Shown: positions 32,265 to 42,228, counted from the stretch's first letter. The stretch is DNA of 64,000 nt from Agapetus fuscipes (GCA_951799405.1 OX637336.1:16721479-16785478); one strand, 5' to 3'. Notes: generated by a model not told the origin, from the sequence alone. Numbers and translations: made by a program.

Positions 32265-32540
32265 AAAAAATGAAGAGCGCTCTTTTTGTGTGAATTACAT
32301 CTCAAGAGCCCTCTGCAAACCTGTTGGTGGCTAGTCTGCAATTTCAAAGCAAACCCCAGTTTCTGAAAGACCGGATGAACCTTATTTTGGTTAAAGCAGA
32401 TGAATTTTGAACCCAGCGAAGTGGAAAAGAATTTGGAAAATTAAATGATATATTGTTGTGCACTGGCGGGAATCGAAACCAACCACCGTCCTTTTATGAC
32501 TCAGTTACGTTATCCACAAAACTATGACCCGATCCGGTTT
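32265..32540 (-). mobile_element. SINE2, full-length but diverged, antisense
   Basis: In plus orientation the tail (GAGCGCTCTTTTTGTGTG, ATCTCAAGAGCCCTCTGC) comes first, then the body, then a box-B-like GGGAATCGAAACC and the end ATGACCCGATCCGG. Confidence 0.65.
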
Positions 32541-32548
32541 TCGAAAGT

Positions 32549-32612
32549 AACTGTAACTGTAACTCTGTTGCCATTCCGCTAAGGGTGGCCACAGCCTCTG
32601 CAGAGTTGCCTT
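32549..32612 (-). mobile_element. RTE-B 3' tail fragment
   Basis: GTAACTGTAACTGTAACTCT, CATTCCGCTAAGGGTGGCCA and GCCTCTGCAGAGTTGCC match the end of RTE-B. Confidence 0.7.
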
Positions 32613-33070
32613 CGAAGGCATTGTAGATTTGGAAAAATTAAGAGATTACCTTTCATTTTTCAGTTATTTTTATAGCTTCACTTTACGCCAAGTATTTTCC
32701 ACTTTTCAATGTGGGAATTGAGTTTATATTTTAGGTTTTCTCTTCCCAAAAGCTCCCACGTAGCTGTGGCAAAAGTTGTAAATTGAAAAGGATGCTCTCT
32801 GCAGGATAAAGTTGCATTTTATCGACGAAGTTGTTGCAACAGAAGTGTCTTACATTGTGTTGCGAAAAGGTTAGACACAATAAAGTTGTGTGTAGTCCGG
32901 TTGTTTCATGTACAGCTAATATTAGCTAGAGTTAAAAAGATAACGGGTTGTCAATATTTTGAAATCCGCTGTTAAAAATCATGCTAGATATGTATAGATT
33001 TTTTGCACAACTTTTGTATTTAATGGAATGATGTGGAGCCGACAAAACATGCCATAAAACATAGTTTGCA

Positions 33071-33341
33071 CGGTTCGGTCGATAGCTCAGTAGGTATAGT
33101 TCTTGCATTCCATGCCGATAGCTTGGGTTCGAACCCCATTGAGGGTGTCAGAAATGATTTCCCGTTTTATGACGTTGAATGACGCCCCTTCCCCCCCCGA
33201 GAGCTGGCAAACCCCCCCTTCAACTGAGGGGATTGGTGTAAGGCCCTTACCTGTAAAAACAAATATGTTCCAGTCGCCACATTCGATTCCTTCGGGGAGA
33301 ACGCGGCAAGAAATCGAACTATATGTGTAGCTTAGCAACAT
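33071..33341 (+). mobile_element. SINE1 with internal deletion
   Basis: GGTCGATAGCTCAGTAGGTA head, box B GGTTCGAACCCC, a jump at 33165-33180, a C-rich body and tail ATATGTGTAGCTTAGC. Confidence 0.78.
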
Positions 33342-33829
33342 TTTTTTAGCGTACATTTTTGCTTACATCATTGTCGTTTCATTGAAAGACCTCATGAGTT
33401 ACAGAGTTTTATCACAGGTTTTTTTTAATACGCACAAATGAAAAATAATAAGTACCAATTAACTTTTTGACAGTTTTCCTCTTTGGCATCTTAATTTCCC
33501 TTTTTATTGTCATCTGTCTGAAGATACACAAGATAACGTAATAAAATCCACCGAGCAAAAGTTACTGGTGTATCTTTGCGCACAATCTAGGGTACATTGT
33601 ATCCTCTCGCTAAGTCCCGTTCAGTTTTTCGTCAAGGAGCCATAAAACGAAATTGAAAGATTAGGTGGGACCCTCTACAGGGAGGGGGAAAATCTTCAAT
33701 TAGGTACGGTGTATCTTCGCAAGGATACATTGTGTAGCTTCTGATGGAATGTAGCTTTAGGATTAAACGTAGCTTTATGGCGAAAAATGTGTACTTTCGT
33801 CTTAAATAATAATAAAATACTATTATGAT

Positions 33830-33892
33830 GATTTGGTGAGCGGTGTTTTTGTGTGGCCCTATGCGAGCTTGGTCTTTGCTTTAGAAAGCGCC
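33830..33892 (-). mobile_element. SINE2 tail fragment
   Basis: TTTGGTGAGCGGTGTTTTTG and GCGAGCTTGGTCTTTGC correspond to the reverse complement of the SINE2 3' part. It abuts an RTE-A module. Confidence 0.6.
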
Positions 33893-34012
33893 AACCTCAA
33901 ATGAACACACCCTGCCACTCCTGCCGACCTTCCCTGAAACAGGGATGACATTGGCAAAGTGAACCGTTTTCTACAGCATGGGTGGGCAGCCGCATACCAG
34001 CCTATAAGTAGT
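33893..34012 (-). mobile_element. RTE-A 3' module, first half only
   Basis: CCTTCCCTGAAACAGGGATG, GGCAAAGTGAACC and TGGGCAGCCGCATACCAGCC in antisense orientation. The tail is missing. Confidence 0.7.
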
Positions 34013-34109
34013 AAATTTTACCTTTAAGCTATCGATGTGTAGATATGTAGGTACATTATAACCTATTTTTGACGTAGCATCTACTGTAGCCTCTACACAG
34101 GGCCTCTAA

Positions 34110-34320
34110 TAACCTATTTCTTGTCGTGGTCGTTGACCTTTCAGTCTTTGGGGATCTCCCGTCCCACTGTCGGTGTGGCCAACGCGTCGTCAGAAATGGG
34201 ATGAAAAATCTCCGCTGGAAGGACGGAAACCCGCGCGCGGAATTCGCCGACGGAATTCCGCAGATGAGGGAATCTTGGCCCAAGACATGCCTGTGGGAAA
34301 TATGCCATCTTACTTTCAAA
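34110..34320. other. Unexplained GC-rich island
   Basis: About 200 bases, clearly richer in G+C than the AT-rich surroundings, with GGAATTCGCCGACGGAATTC near its centre (34240-34259). A good acceptor-like CTTTCAG ends at 34144. Three frames are partly open (for example LRWKDGNPRAEFADG) but none matches a family I know. Confidence 0.35.
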
Positions 34321-34439
34321 AGAAAGAAAATATAATAAAGTTGTATGTTCGTAGAATCAAAGACGACAATATAGGAGTTTTTTTCAAAATCAGATAAATA
34401 CCTACTTGGAATTGATACGATAATAATTTCCTCTACTCA

Positions 34440-34556
34440 AAATTAAAATCCCAATTTCCAACTTTTGCCGACCTGAAACAGGGGGGGCATTGATACAATG
34501 AACCATTTTTACAGTATGGGTGGTCAGACTCATACCAACCTATAAGTCAAGGAATA
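34440..34556 (-). mobile_element. RTE-A 3' module, first half
   Basis: TGCCGACCTGAAACAGGG, ACAGTATGGGTGGTCAG and ACCAACCTATAAGTCAAGGA. The head is intact; the tail half is missing. Confidence 0.7.
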
Positions 34557-34559
34557 TGA

Positions 34560-35398
34560 AAAAAAAAGTATTCGATTTTTGTCGTAGTTATAGTTAAAAA
34601 TTATAGTCCGTTCGGCAAGGGTGTGCGTGACATCAGGTTTCTGTACCCCATGTAAAAAAAAGTCAACCCGTTTTGTAAAGAAATGTGTGAAAACTTAAAC
34701 GCTCACTACGGACGCTGTTTAATTGTCCATAATTTTTAGGTAAACGCTTGGGTTGGGCTGGAACGTTGGTGTTTTGTTACACTAGGCTACTGTTATATTT
34801 AGGTGTCACAGAGAGTTATTAGCGCATTAGTTCCCGAAATATCCGGGCGCCAGATATCCGTGTATGTTCAACAGAGATGCCAAAATAACCGTATCCGAAT
34901 TGTACATTTTTTTTTAGAAATTTTACTTAGAAGGTAAGGCATCTATGAAGCATGATATGTTCTTGTAAGAGTTTAAGAGGAAATATTCAATTTTCATACA
35001 TTCGGAAAACTCGATTATTTACTTATTTAGTAACAATCCTTACTAGGTTAAAATCACAGTCTGGATATAAACAGGATTTCACATGACTATTAAGTATTCT
35101 GTGGTGGTTGACAGCTCTGTGCTTGACAGGTCCGGTTGGCTGGTGATCTATATCACATTCTCGATCAAAATTATTACTCAATGGATTCGTTGAAGCTATT
35201 TTGATTAAATCTGCTCATTTTTAGTAACTAAAACGTAATTTTTCTTAGTTTTTTTTTTTTTTTTGGTTCAGTGAAATGTACGCCCATACACTGATGTAAA
35301 AAGATACGATATGCTATGTAAAAATAACCAAGACAGAGAGGCTACATCTGGCGTTTGCCTTTTAGATTAATGAGTCTTTTGTCGTTGAATGACAGTAT
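34560..35398. other. Unassigned sequence between RTE-A and the LTR element
   Basis: No repeat family, frame or structure that I can support, apart from homopolymer runs (T tract near 35245). Confidence 0.35.
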
Positions 35399-35565
35399 TG
35401 TAAAGGTCTTTGGGTGTTGGGTGTTATTAAATAAAACTCTTGCATGCCCTTTTCTTACACGCAAATTTTTATTGTTTTTTTCAAGCTATTCTTTTTTTTG
35501 GGAACAAAAGAAGCAGCATTCTAAAATTCAAAATTAACAGCCCTGTTAGGTACAGAATCACTACA
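35399..35565 (-). repeat. 3' LTR of the Ty3/Gypsy-type element
   Basis: On the minus strand it starts TGTAGTGATTCTGTACC and ends AAGACCTTTACA; no difference seen from the copy at 36534-36700. Confidence 0.8.
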
Positions 35566-35641
35566 GAGGTCCCCTCCAGCATTTGCCAAGGGCAGATGCG
35601 ATGAAAGTGGTGATCGGTGAATCTTGACTTCTCTTAGATTT

Positions 35642-36271
35642 TTAGTAGAATCTGTCTGGAAAGTGCACTTTTCGGCCCGATCTTGTTGTAGTGGTTGTCC
35701 GGTGGTTGCTGCTTGTTGCAGCAGTGTTTGCTGTGCCGTTGTTCGGCGATTGGTTGTGCTGTAGTTCAGCGGTTGTTGTTTGTTGTGCTGGGCAGCTATG
35801 TTGGGCGACGTTCAAACCTCCAGGGCCTCGTTGCGCTGGCTGGAATTGAGGAGTCGGCTGCAGCGGGAGTTGCTGTAGTTCAGCGGTTGCTGCTTGTTGC
35901 AGCAGTGTTTGTTGTGCCGTAGTTCGGCGGGTTGCTGCTTGTTGCAGCAGTTGCTGTGCCGTAGTTCGGCGGGTTGCTGCTTGTTGCAGCAGTTGCTGTG
36001 CCATAGTTTGGCGGGTTGCTGCTTTTTGCAGCAGTTGCTGTGCCATAGTTTGGCGGGTTGCTGCTTGTTGCAGCATGGTGGTTGCTGTTATATCAGCAAG
36101 TGGCCAAATTTTGTTATGTCCACAGGCGGAATTGGCCTGGCGGAATTGTGTTTCCGCTCGGAGAATCCACAACGCGGCATTCTCCTTCCAGAAAGGAGCT
36201 AGCTTGACGCTAACCGCAATGCACGTGTGTGGTCGGATTTTCGCCGGTCGCCATTTTTTTTTTTTTGACAA
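35642..36271 (-). pseudogene. Collapsed gag-pol ORF with Gln/Ala/Thr repeats
   Basis: Open frame of about 209 codons. Near its start it carries the gag motif LAPFWKENAALW; at its end TRSGRKVHFPDRFY, the usual last residues of Ty3/Gypsy pol. Protease, reverse transcriptase, RNase H and integrase are absent. The middle is five copies of a 14-15 residue unit like LLQQAATRRTTAQQ and a Gln/Pro/Thr-rich stretch. The only nearby ATG (36254) is in another frame and stops after 14 codons, so a gag-like product would need a frameshift or a non-ATG start. Confidence 0.6.
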
Positions 36272-36288
36272 TAATATTTGACAATAAT

Positions 36289-36415
36289 AATCACGTCGGG
36301 GTCACCAATGTAAAGGTCTTTGAGTGTTGGGTGTTATTAAATAAAACTCTTGCATGCCCTTTTCTTACACGCAAATTTTTTATTCTTTTTTCCAAGCTAT
36401 TGTTTTTTTTTTTTT
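36289..36415 (-). repeat. Extra internal LTR piece plus second PBS-like segment
   Basis: A 3'-half LTR (36309-36415, TTGAGTGTTGGG variant) followed by the same PBS-like 20-mer (36308-36289). The 5' end of the element is therefore duplicated: LTR, PBS, about 100 bases, partial LTR, PBS. A template jump during reverse transcription is a plausible cause. Confidence 0.7.
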
Positions 36416-36533
36416 TTTTGACAAAATGGTTTTCAAACACTATTTTTGGTGAAAACTTGTTGACACTTGGTTGGAACACAATTTAATTGGAATAACACCC
36501 TTTTTAACTGTTTAATCACGTCGGGGTCACCAA

Positions 36534-36700
36534 TGTAAAGGTCTTTGGGTGTTGGGTGTTATTAAATAAAACTCTTGCATGCCCTTTTCTTACACGCAAA
36601 TTTTTATTGTTTTTTTCAAGCTATTCTTTTTTTTGGGAACAAAAGAAGCAGCATTCTAAAATTCAAAATTAACAGCCCTGTTAGGTACAGAATCACTACA
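36534..36700 (-). repeat. 5' LTR of the Ty3/Gypsy-type element
   Basis: Same sequence and ends as 35399-35565. Followed on the minus strand by the primer-binding-site-like segment. Confidence 0.8.
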
Positions 36701-36734
36701 GAATCTAAAGGCTAAATGAGCTCGGAACATTTTT

Positions 36735-36870
36735 TAGAATTGCGAACTTTTTTCTCGGCGAGCAAATATCAGTCTTTTATGGGACATCCGTCCTTAGCAA
36801 TAGGTAACAAAATATGTGTTTGCCTTTCCCTATCAACCCGGCCGAGTGCTGTTACAATATTGTCTATGCC
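36735..36870 (+). repeat. Interspersed repeat family Z, copy 3
   Basis: GGCGAGCAAATATCAGTCTT, CATCCGTCCTTAGCAATAGG, AACAAAATATGTGTTTGCC and TATCAACCCGGCCGAGTG match copies at 3815 and 5130. Confidence 0.5.
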
Positions 36871-36974
36871 AATTAATGCGCGGACCTCTGTCTAAAGTGA
36901 TTTTTTAAAGTGATTTCACCCACTTCTGGGGTGAAAGGTTCAATGAACGTCGGTAGATCTTACCTTATTTTTTT

Positions 36975-37082
36975 GAAGATAGGACGGAATAAAACATGAC
37001 GGTGTATCAACAGCTGATTCATTTTATATGGAACAACGATCAGCTGTTTAGATACCGCCATGTTTTATTCTGTCCTATCTTC
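36975..37082. mobile_element. Foldback element, 108 bp, 44-bp arms
   Basis: Arms 36975-37018 and 37039-37082 are inverted with about five mismatches in 44; the loop is 20 bases. Begins GAAGATAGGACGGAATAAAA. A second copy of the same length lies at 42683-42790. Confidence 0.75.
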
Positions 37083-37427
37083 AAATAGGACGCCCGTCGA
37101 AACTTTTACCCTTGCTTTAGTAATCTTCTACAGAGTTCTCTCGTCTAATAATGGCGACGCGAGAATAAATATGACTTGAAAAGTAAACGCATTTTGCAAA
37201 TAATGCGTTACATGTTGGAAACCGCTGAATGTTCGGTAGTGGAGACACGTACTGCGAATCCATCATGAACAGAGTGTAGATATTAGGGAGAACTACCGAA
37301 ACTGTAACAAAAGCCGTGTACACATACCACATTTTGTCGTATATCCACCCTGTATTAGCTCTGTGAGGAAAGCCGATCGCTTCGGCACCAAAAATAAGCT
37401 GCAGCTATAGTAAATGAAACTGACTTG

Positions 37428-37680
37428 TCCGGTCGATAGCTCAGTTGGTAGAGTGCTTGCATTCCGTGCCGTGAGCTCGGGTTCGAATCTCGCCGAGGGT
37501 GTCAGAAATGATTTCCCGTTTCGGTGTTTAAAACTACCGGCAATGTTTACTCAGCCTTCACACGAAAGGAGTACCAGCCCTTTCGGGAGCTGGGAAACCC
37601 CCACTTCAACTGAAGTGGTTGACGTAAGGCCCGGCCCTCTTACCTGTAAAAATAAATAGTTGCATAGCTTAGTTGCGTTG
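37428..37680 (+). mobile_element. SINE1 copy
   Basis: GGTCGATAGCTCAGTTGGTA, box B GGTTCGAATCTC, GGGTGTCAGAAATGATTTCC, and body to a shortened tail TTGCATAGCTTAGTTGCG. Confidence 0.82.
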
Positions 37681-37717
37681 CGTACTTAATGTTACTATCT
37701 CACTTTTTAGTATATTC

Positions 37718-38012
37718 CTGTTACTGTATCCTGTTACCGCCGTTGCACTAGGGGTGGCCGGTATCTCAGCGATGCGTTTCCATTTTTTTCTGTCCTTGTA
37801 CCTTTTCAACATTCATCACTTTCCTCATATATACCTACTCTCTTTTTCTCACTCTGCAGGTTCCATTCTTTCGCAATCCCACCTTTTTGGTCTATCCGTT
37901 TCATCCTCGGTCTTCCCCTTCCACGCTTACCTCTGACATTTCCTCTATCGTATAATATTCTTCTACCTACTTTTTCTTCATTAAGATCTTTCCAGATGCT
38001 ATTCAAAAACAA
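37718..38012 (-). mobile_element. RTE-C-like LINE 3' end
   Basis: Minus strand reads GRGRPRMKRIDQKGGIAKEW and the end of the ORF, then TGGCCACCCCTAGTGC and GGTAACAGGATACAGTAACAGG. The frame is shifted but readable. Confidence 0.7.
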
Positions 38013-38027
38013 GCTTCATATCGACAC

Positions 38028-38168
38028 ATGGATCCTGAGATGAGGACGTCCAGCTATCTTTCCACCTCTTAGCAGGTTTCCAGATGAATGCAATTCACCG
38101 GGCGTTGACCCATCAACATTTCATTAGCTACGATGCGTGCGAGTACTTCATGGCTCATTTCTGAGACA
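38028..38168 (-). mobile_element. Repeat family Y, copy 3
   Basis: GATCCTGAGATGAGG, CCAGCTATCTTTCCACCTCT and GGGCGTTGACCCATCAACAT correspond to 2487-2690. It directly follows the RTE-C fragment, so family Y may be an upstream part of a related LINE or a separate one. Confidence 0.5.
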
Positions 38169-38237
38169 TCTATTTATAATATTGTATAATCTAAGTCGCA
38201 AATATATTAATATTAAATTTTAAGATTCCCAAGAGAT

Positions 38238-38496
38238 CCTGTTGATAGCTCAGTTGGTAGAGTACTCGGGTTCGAATACCACACTGAGGGTGTCAAAAAT
38301 GATTTCCCATTAATATAAAATTCCGGCAAGGTTTACTTTAGCCTTCACAAGGCATGAGTACCAGTCCCCCCACTTCAACTGAAGTGGTTGGTGAAGGCCG
38401 ACCCTTTATCTGTAAAAATAAATAGGTTCCACTCGTCACATGCGACACGTTCAAACGCGGCAAAAAGTTACATTTTATGTCTAGCTTAGTTGCGTT
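38238..38496 (+). mobile_element. SINE1 copy with shortened head
   Basis: TAGCTCAGTTGGTAGAGTAC runs straight into GGGTTCGAATACC, so the stretch between boxes A and B is deleted. Body and tail GTCTAGCTTAGTTGCG are present. Confidence 0.78.
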
Positions 38497-38544
38497 ATGT
38501 TACAAGCAATCACCCATCTGTAGGTACGCGATGCGTGTGTGTCA

Positions 38545-38612
38545 ACAAAATAAAACCTAAACCTCAAATGAACATGAACTTAGCAACGCTTGCCGCCTTT
38601 CCCTGAATGTTA
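38545..38612 (-). mobile_element. RTE-A 3' module fragment
   Basis: CCTCAAATGAACATGAAC, CAACGCTTGCCGCC and TTTCCCTGAA in antisense order; a small old piece. Confidence 0.45.
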
Positions 38613-39149
38613 CAAGAAAATTGTTGCCACATGTGGCACCGGGAAATATGTATGAAGTGCTGCCAAGTCGGGGTGTATTTTTTGATTTTTAGATTATTGC
38701 CAGGTTGTACTCGTATCTGAAGTTGCGGACCATAGAGGAAGGAATATTGCAGTCAGACACGTCTGCCAACCTTGCAGCATACGTAATATTGACGAGCATG
38801 CATGTGCTGCATTTTATGCCTGACATGTGTAGCTTTCATGTAAAACTCAGATCAAAATAAATACAAAATATGTCGGCATCTAGTATTCTAGATCGGATCG
38901 GATCTATTTGATTGGATGTCACCCGAAATCGTTCAAAGATAACTCGTCCACAGACGAACTGTCTCTGTGAACTGTGAACGAGCACAATTTCCAAAAGTTA
39001 TTTTTTTGTGTGGTCAAATGAAATGGGCAACAAAACAAATAATCGGTCTTTGGTGGGTAAAATTCGTCCGCAAAAACTATGTCGACGGGGACGGGGGGGG
39101 GGGGGGGGGAAGGGGGGCGTGTAATCGCACTGGCAAATCTAATAATATT

Positions 39150-39868
39150 TTTTTTTTTTTTTTTTTTTTTTCTTTATTGAAATAATATAACAAGTTACAT
39201 TTCCCAGGAGTTACATAAACTCATTTGGGACTTGGTACTTATACTCTTACACAGCCATACAATATAATTAAAAAAATATTAATAAAATAACAATTACTGA
39301 AGCAAACAAATACAGAAGAGAATTAGCGTCTCATACCCAAAATAAAACAAAATCATCACACTGGTACATCATCATTGTAAAAGGACTCTAAGAAATAAGA
39401 CTTTATTGCATCATTTTGTTGTTTATTTTTCATATCCCTCTTTATTTTTATCGGAAGTCCATTGTATAGGGACTGTGCAACATTTGAAAGAGACCTCCTT
39501 CCAAACTTTGTCGATCGAAAACCTTTAATATGTAGATTTTCTGAGCTTCGAGTATTATAATTATGAAAATCATTATTATAATGGTACTCTAAATTTGTGT
39601 GAATTGAGGATTTTTGAATTTTAATAATGGTGACAGTGATGTCATACAATGGTAGGACCTTGAATGGAAGAACATTGCTCTGTCGATAAATATCCTTCAC
39701 GCATGTATCCCATGGTATGCCAAGAATGTTCCTCAAAGCTCTGTTTTGCACAACTTGCAGCTCCGATATTTGTTTTTTGGTGGCAACCCCCCATATGCAA
39801 GTAAGATACGAAAGGTGGGAATGGATCATGGCATAGTAAATAGCGAGTAATGTTGACAAGGATGTCAA
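39150..39868 (-). mobile_element. Jockey/CR1-type LINE, 5'-truncated, with poly(A) tail
   Basis: Minus-strand ORF of 170 codons starting inside the protein: YYAMIHSHLSYLTCIWGVA, LQVVQNRALRNILGIP and a C-terminal part ending YNDDVPV before the stop at 39356. These are hallmarks of the region downstream of the reverse transcriptase domain in jockey/CR1-group LINEs. About 200 bases of 3' UTR follow, with AATAAA and a poly(A) run (poly-T at 39150-39171). No internal stops, so it is fairly young. Confidence 0.78.
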
Positions 39869-39869
39869 T

Positions 39870-40365
39870 GAAAATTATCGTGTCCGAGCAACATTTTTCC
39901 GACCACTGTCAGTTGATAGATAGATGATTGAACTAAGTTCCTAATGATGGATGATTTTTTTAATCATTGAACTTATTGCGCAATATTTATTGATGTCGTC
40001 GCGGGCCGTATGTTTGGCTTGGTCTAGCATCTTTCTTTTTGTCCATGTGGCGCGTGCATCTATTTCCGTTCTTAAAATAAGTTTGCGGTTCCACATTCCG
40101 GCAGTGACTAAATGCATCTAGCCGGTGACCGCCGCTGGCATGCGCAAATGTACAAATAAGCAGGCGAACAAATTAGTTAGGGAAATAAATTTTACATAAA
40201 CGTAAAATAATTTCCTGAAACTCCTGTGTAAATAATGTGCTCCTACACATTTTGTCGTAGTCTAATGGTTTACTCTTCCGACTTAATTTTTGAGGGTAGA
40301 TAGATCGATTCAACGGCACACCAGTGTGAAGTTTAGTGGTTAACGCTACAGACTCTTTAAGAAAT
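39870..40365. other. Unassigned sequence
   Basis: No family match or open frame of note. Confidence 0.3.
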
Positions 40366-40367
40366 GT

Positions 40368-40627
40368 AATTTGTTGTGTATGTTCCTTGACTTATAGGTT
40401 TAAATGCGGCTGACCACCCATGCTGTAGAAAATGGTTCACTTTGCCAATGTCACCCCTGTTTCAGGGAAGGTGTGCAAGAGTTTCAGGGTGTATGTTCAT
40501 TTGAGATTTGTGTTTTTATATTCTAAATCCACATGCGGCATGTTAAAGCGCGAACTTATACGTGTCTGCATTTGAAAATGCATATAATTTTAATCCTCAA
40601 TGTTACATATCTTTGCAACTTAGATTA
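40368..40627 (+). mobile_element. RTE-A 3' module with short upstream extension
   Basis: AATGTAATTTGTTGTGTATG precedes GTTCCTTGACTTATAGG, as in the longer copy at 26690-27178. Both conserved stems are present; it ends ACTTAGATTAGAATGATG, running into a GAT repeat. Confidence 0.8.
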
Positions 40628-40629
40628 GA

Positions 40630-40925
40630 ATGATGATGATGATGAACAAAATTTACATAGCGCCTTTTATGACAGTGTGTCATTGCAATTCACCAACCTA
40701 TTCTGCCTGCCCAGAAACAGGTATTAACATCAATGATTAATTCATTATTCAATATTTTTAATGAACTATTAATTAATAATTACCCAATGACATCCGTTGA
40801 ACTAGGGTCGAAGTTATTGTCGGTAGGATACGGTGCAGGCGGGATTCGAACCGGTGCTAGTGTCAATAACGCAAATTCAAATGCCAACGCCTTATCCACT
40901 TGACCATTCCAGCGACCAGTAATCG
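40630..40925 (-). mobile_element. SINE3, full-length tRNA-derived SINE
   Basis: Minus strand: box A-like TGGTCAAGTGGATAAGG, box B GGTTCGAATCCC, ACTTCGACCCTAGTTCAACG, an AT-rich middle, CAGAATAGGTTGGTGAATTG, and a tail GGCGCTATGTAAA then (CAT)n. Distinct from SINE1 and SINE2 in head and body. Confidence 0.78.
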
Positions 40926-40989
40926 AACGGTAATGGGTTCGATTCTCAGCGGAGAAAAACAGGAGTATAAAAAGAAGATGAGAACTATG

Positions 40990-41640
40990 TTTTTTATTAA
41001 ATGTTTGGTAGTGAAATGAAATGAACGTTAAGGGATGGCTTGAAGGGGGTTGGTGAGGAGAGAAAGCATTGACGATAAAAGCTCTATTGGTATTTTACGA
41101 GCACTCACAACACCTGACATTTGTCTGAACTTTCAAGTTATTATGTATACATGAAAAAGCGGCCATTTATTCCACATAGACGTAATAATATGATGTGGAT
41201 TAGAACTTAGAATTTGCGTCAGTTAAATTTTATAAAAAGTTGAAGGCTTTGTACATTGACATTGTACATGTGTCATTCAAAATTTTCTAGAGTTAGTGCA
41301 TTCACAGAGTGAAAATTTATTTTAATTTTAATTTAAAAAACTATGTTTTAAAAAAGTTTTTTTTAATTAAATAAAAAAATACATAAAAAATGTGACATTT
41401 TAAATAACTAATGTTAAAATGAAGCACAAGGTTTTATCTTGATAATGGTACGATAGCATTGGAAGCGCACGAGGAAATAAATCAACTCGCGAAGAAAAAC
41501 TTTGTGATTTATTTGTATCTACATTACATTTTATGATTATGATTTTATAGCCGTACATATCTCAGCTTACCGAAGTCTACTGAAAGCAGTTGGAGAAAAA
41601 TTATATATTTTTTAAACGAATGTGAAAAATGCACTTTCAC
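40990..41640. other. Unassigned AT-rich sequence
   Basis: AT-rich with A and T runs (41330-41400); nothing recognised. Confidence 0.3.
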
Positions 41641-41666
41641 TTCGTAAAAAAAACTTTTGAAAGTTA

Positions 41667-41960
41667 TAAAAATGGAAGGTTGTGGATTCGGATCCCGGCG
41701 GAGCACAAAAATATACCATTTATATTTCGAATGTGCTCTTCGCTGGGTTGAATAATTCATAAACCTTTACCAATGACCGGTCACCAAAGGTCCATCAAGC
41801 CTTACAGCAACTGGGTCTTGATTGAGTATTGGCGCTTTGTAGCGACGACCAAGCTCGTACACCTCTGCGGCACTACAACAAGTGTCATAGACCCCTAAAG
41901 TCTTTAGAATCTAGGGAGTCTCCCGCACAGGATTTCTTAAAAAAAAAAAAAAAAAAATAT
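41667..41960 (+). mobile_element. SINE2 with an exchanged 3' end and poly(A)
   Basis: Good SINE2 from GGAAGGTTGTGGATTCGGAT through GCGACGACCAAGCTCGT, but then, instead of the usual tail, CTCTGCGGCACTACAACAAG and TCTAGGGAGTCTCCCGCAC (sequence X) followed by A15. X recurs at 55033-55105 and, less clearly, at 43208-43310. Confidence 0.7.
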
Positions 41961-42030
41961 GTAACTTTTCATTCATTAATAAATAATGTTACATGCTCTT
42001 ACTTTGTTGTTACGGTAAATAACGATTGCA

Positions 42031-42228
42031 GTACCCGTAGTACGAGTTTTTTTTTCAAAATACTCGAAGTATTGAGGATTCGAGAAAAATGTGTATGAAC
42101 TTGAAAAGCACCTCTGGCAAAAAAAGGTTTCGAAACTGGTTTCACCGGAGGTGCTATTCAAGTTCACATACATTTTTCTTGAATACTCAAAACTTCGAGT
42201 ACTGTGAAAAAACTCGTACTACGGGTAC
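42031..42228. mobile_element. Foldback MITE, 198 bp
   Basis: Long inverted repeat. Left arm starts GTACCCGTAGTACGAGTTTT, right arm ends AAAACTCGTACTACGGGTAC; arms stay similar inward through ATGTGTATGAACTTGAA and AGCACCTC for about 85 bases each. No coding capacity. A worn relative may sit near 61948-61985. Confidence 0.75.

Larger units (their letters stand above)
35399..36700 (-). mobile_element. Non-autonomous Ty3/Gypsy-type LTR element, 1.3 kb
   Basis: Two 167-base LTRs (35399-35565 and 36534-36700) that I read as identical, with TG..CA ends, enclose a short internal region on the minus strand. A primer-binding-site-like TTGGTGACCCCGACGTGATT follows the 5' LTR (36533-36514). A purine-rich GGAGGGGACC lies just before the 3' LTR. 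The internal part holds only the beginning of gag and the end of pol. No clear target duplication: AGTAT is on one side and GAATC on the other. Identical LTRs point to a recent insertion. Confidence 0.8.

Noticed and set aside
35695..36202. Plus-strand open frames of 60-100 codons in the CAG/TTG-rich region
   Set aside because: They are mirror frames of the Gln/Ala-rich repeats of the minus-strand LTR-element ORF.
39083..39115. Poly-G tract as a functional G-quadruplex
   Set aside because: Long homopolymer next to a LINE poly(A) end; could be sequencing or assembly noise, and nothing nearby gives it a role.
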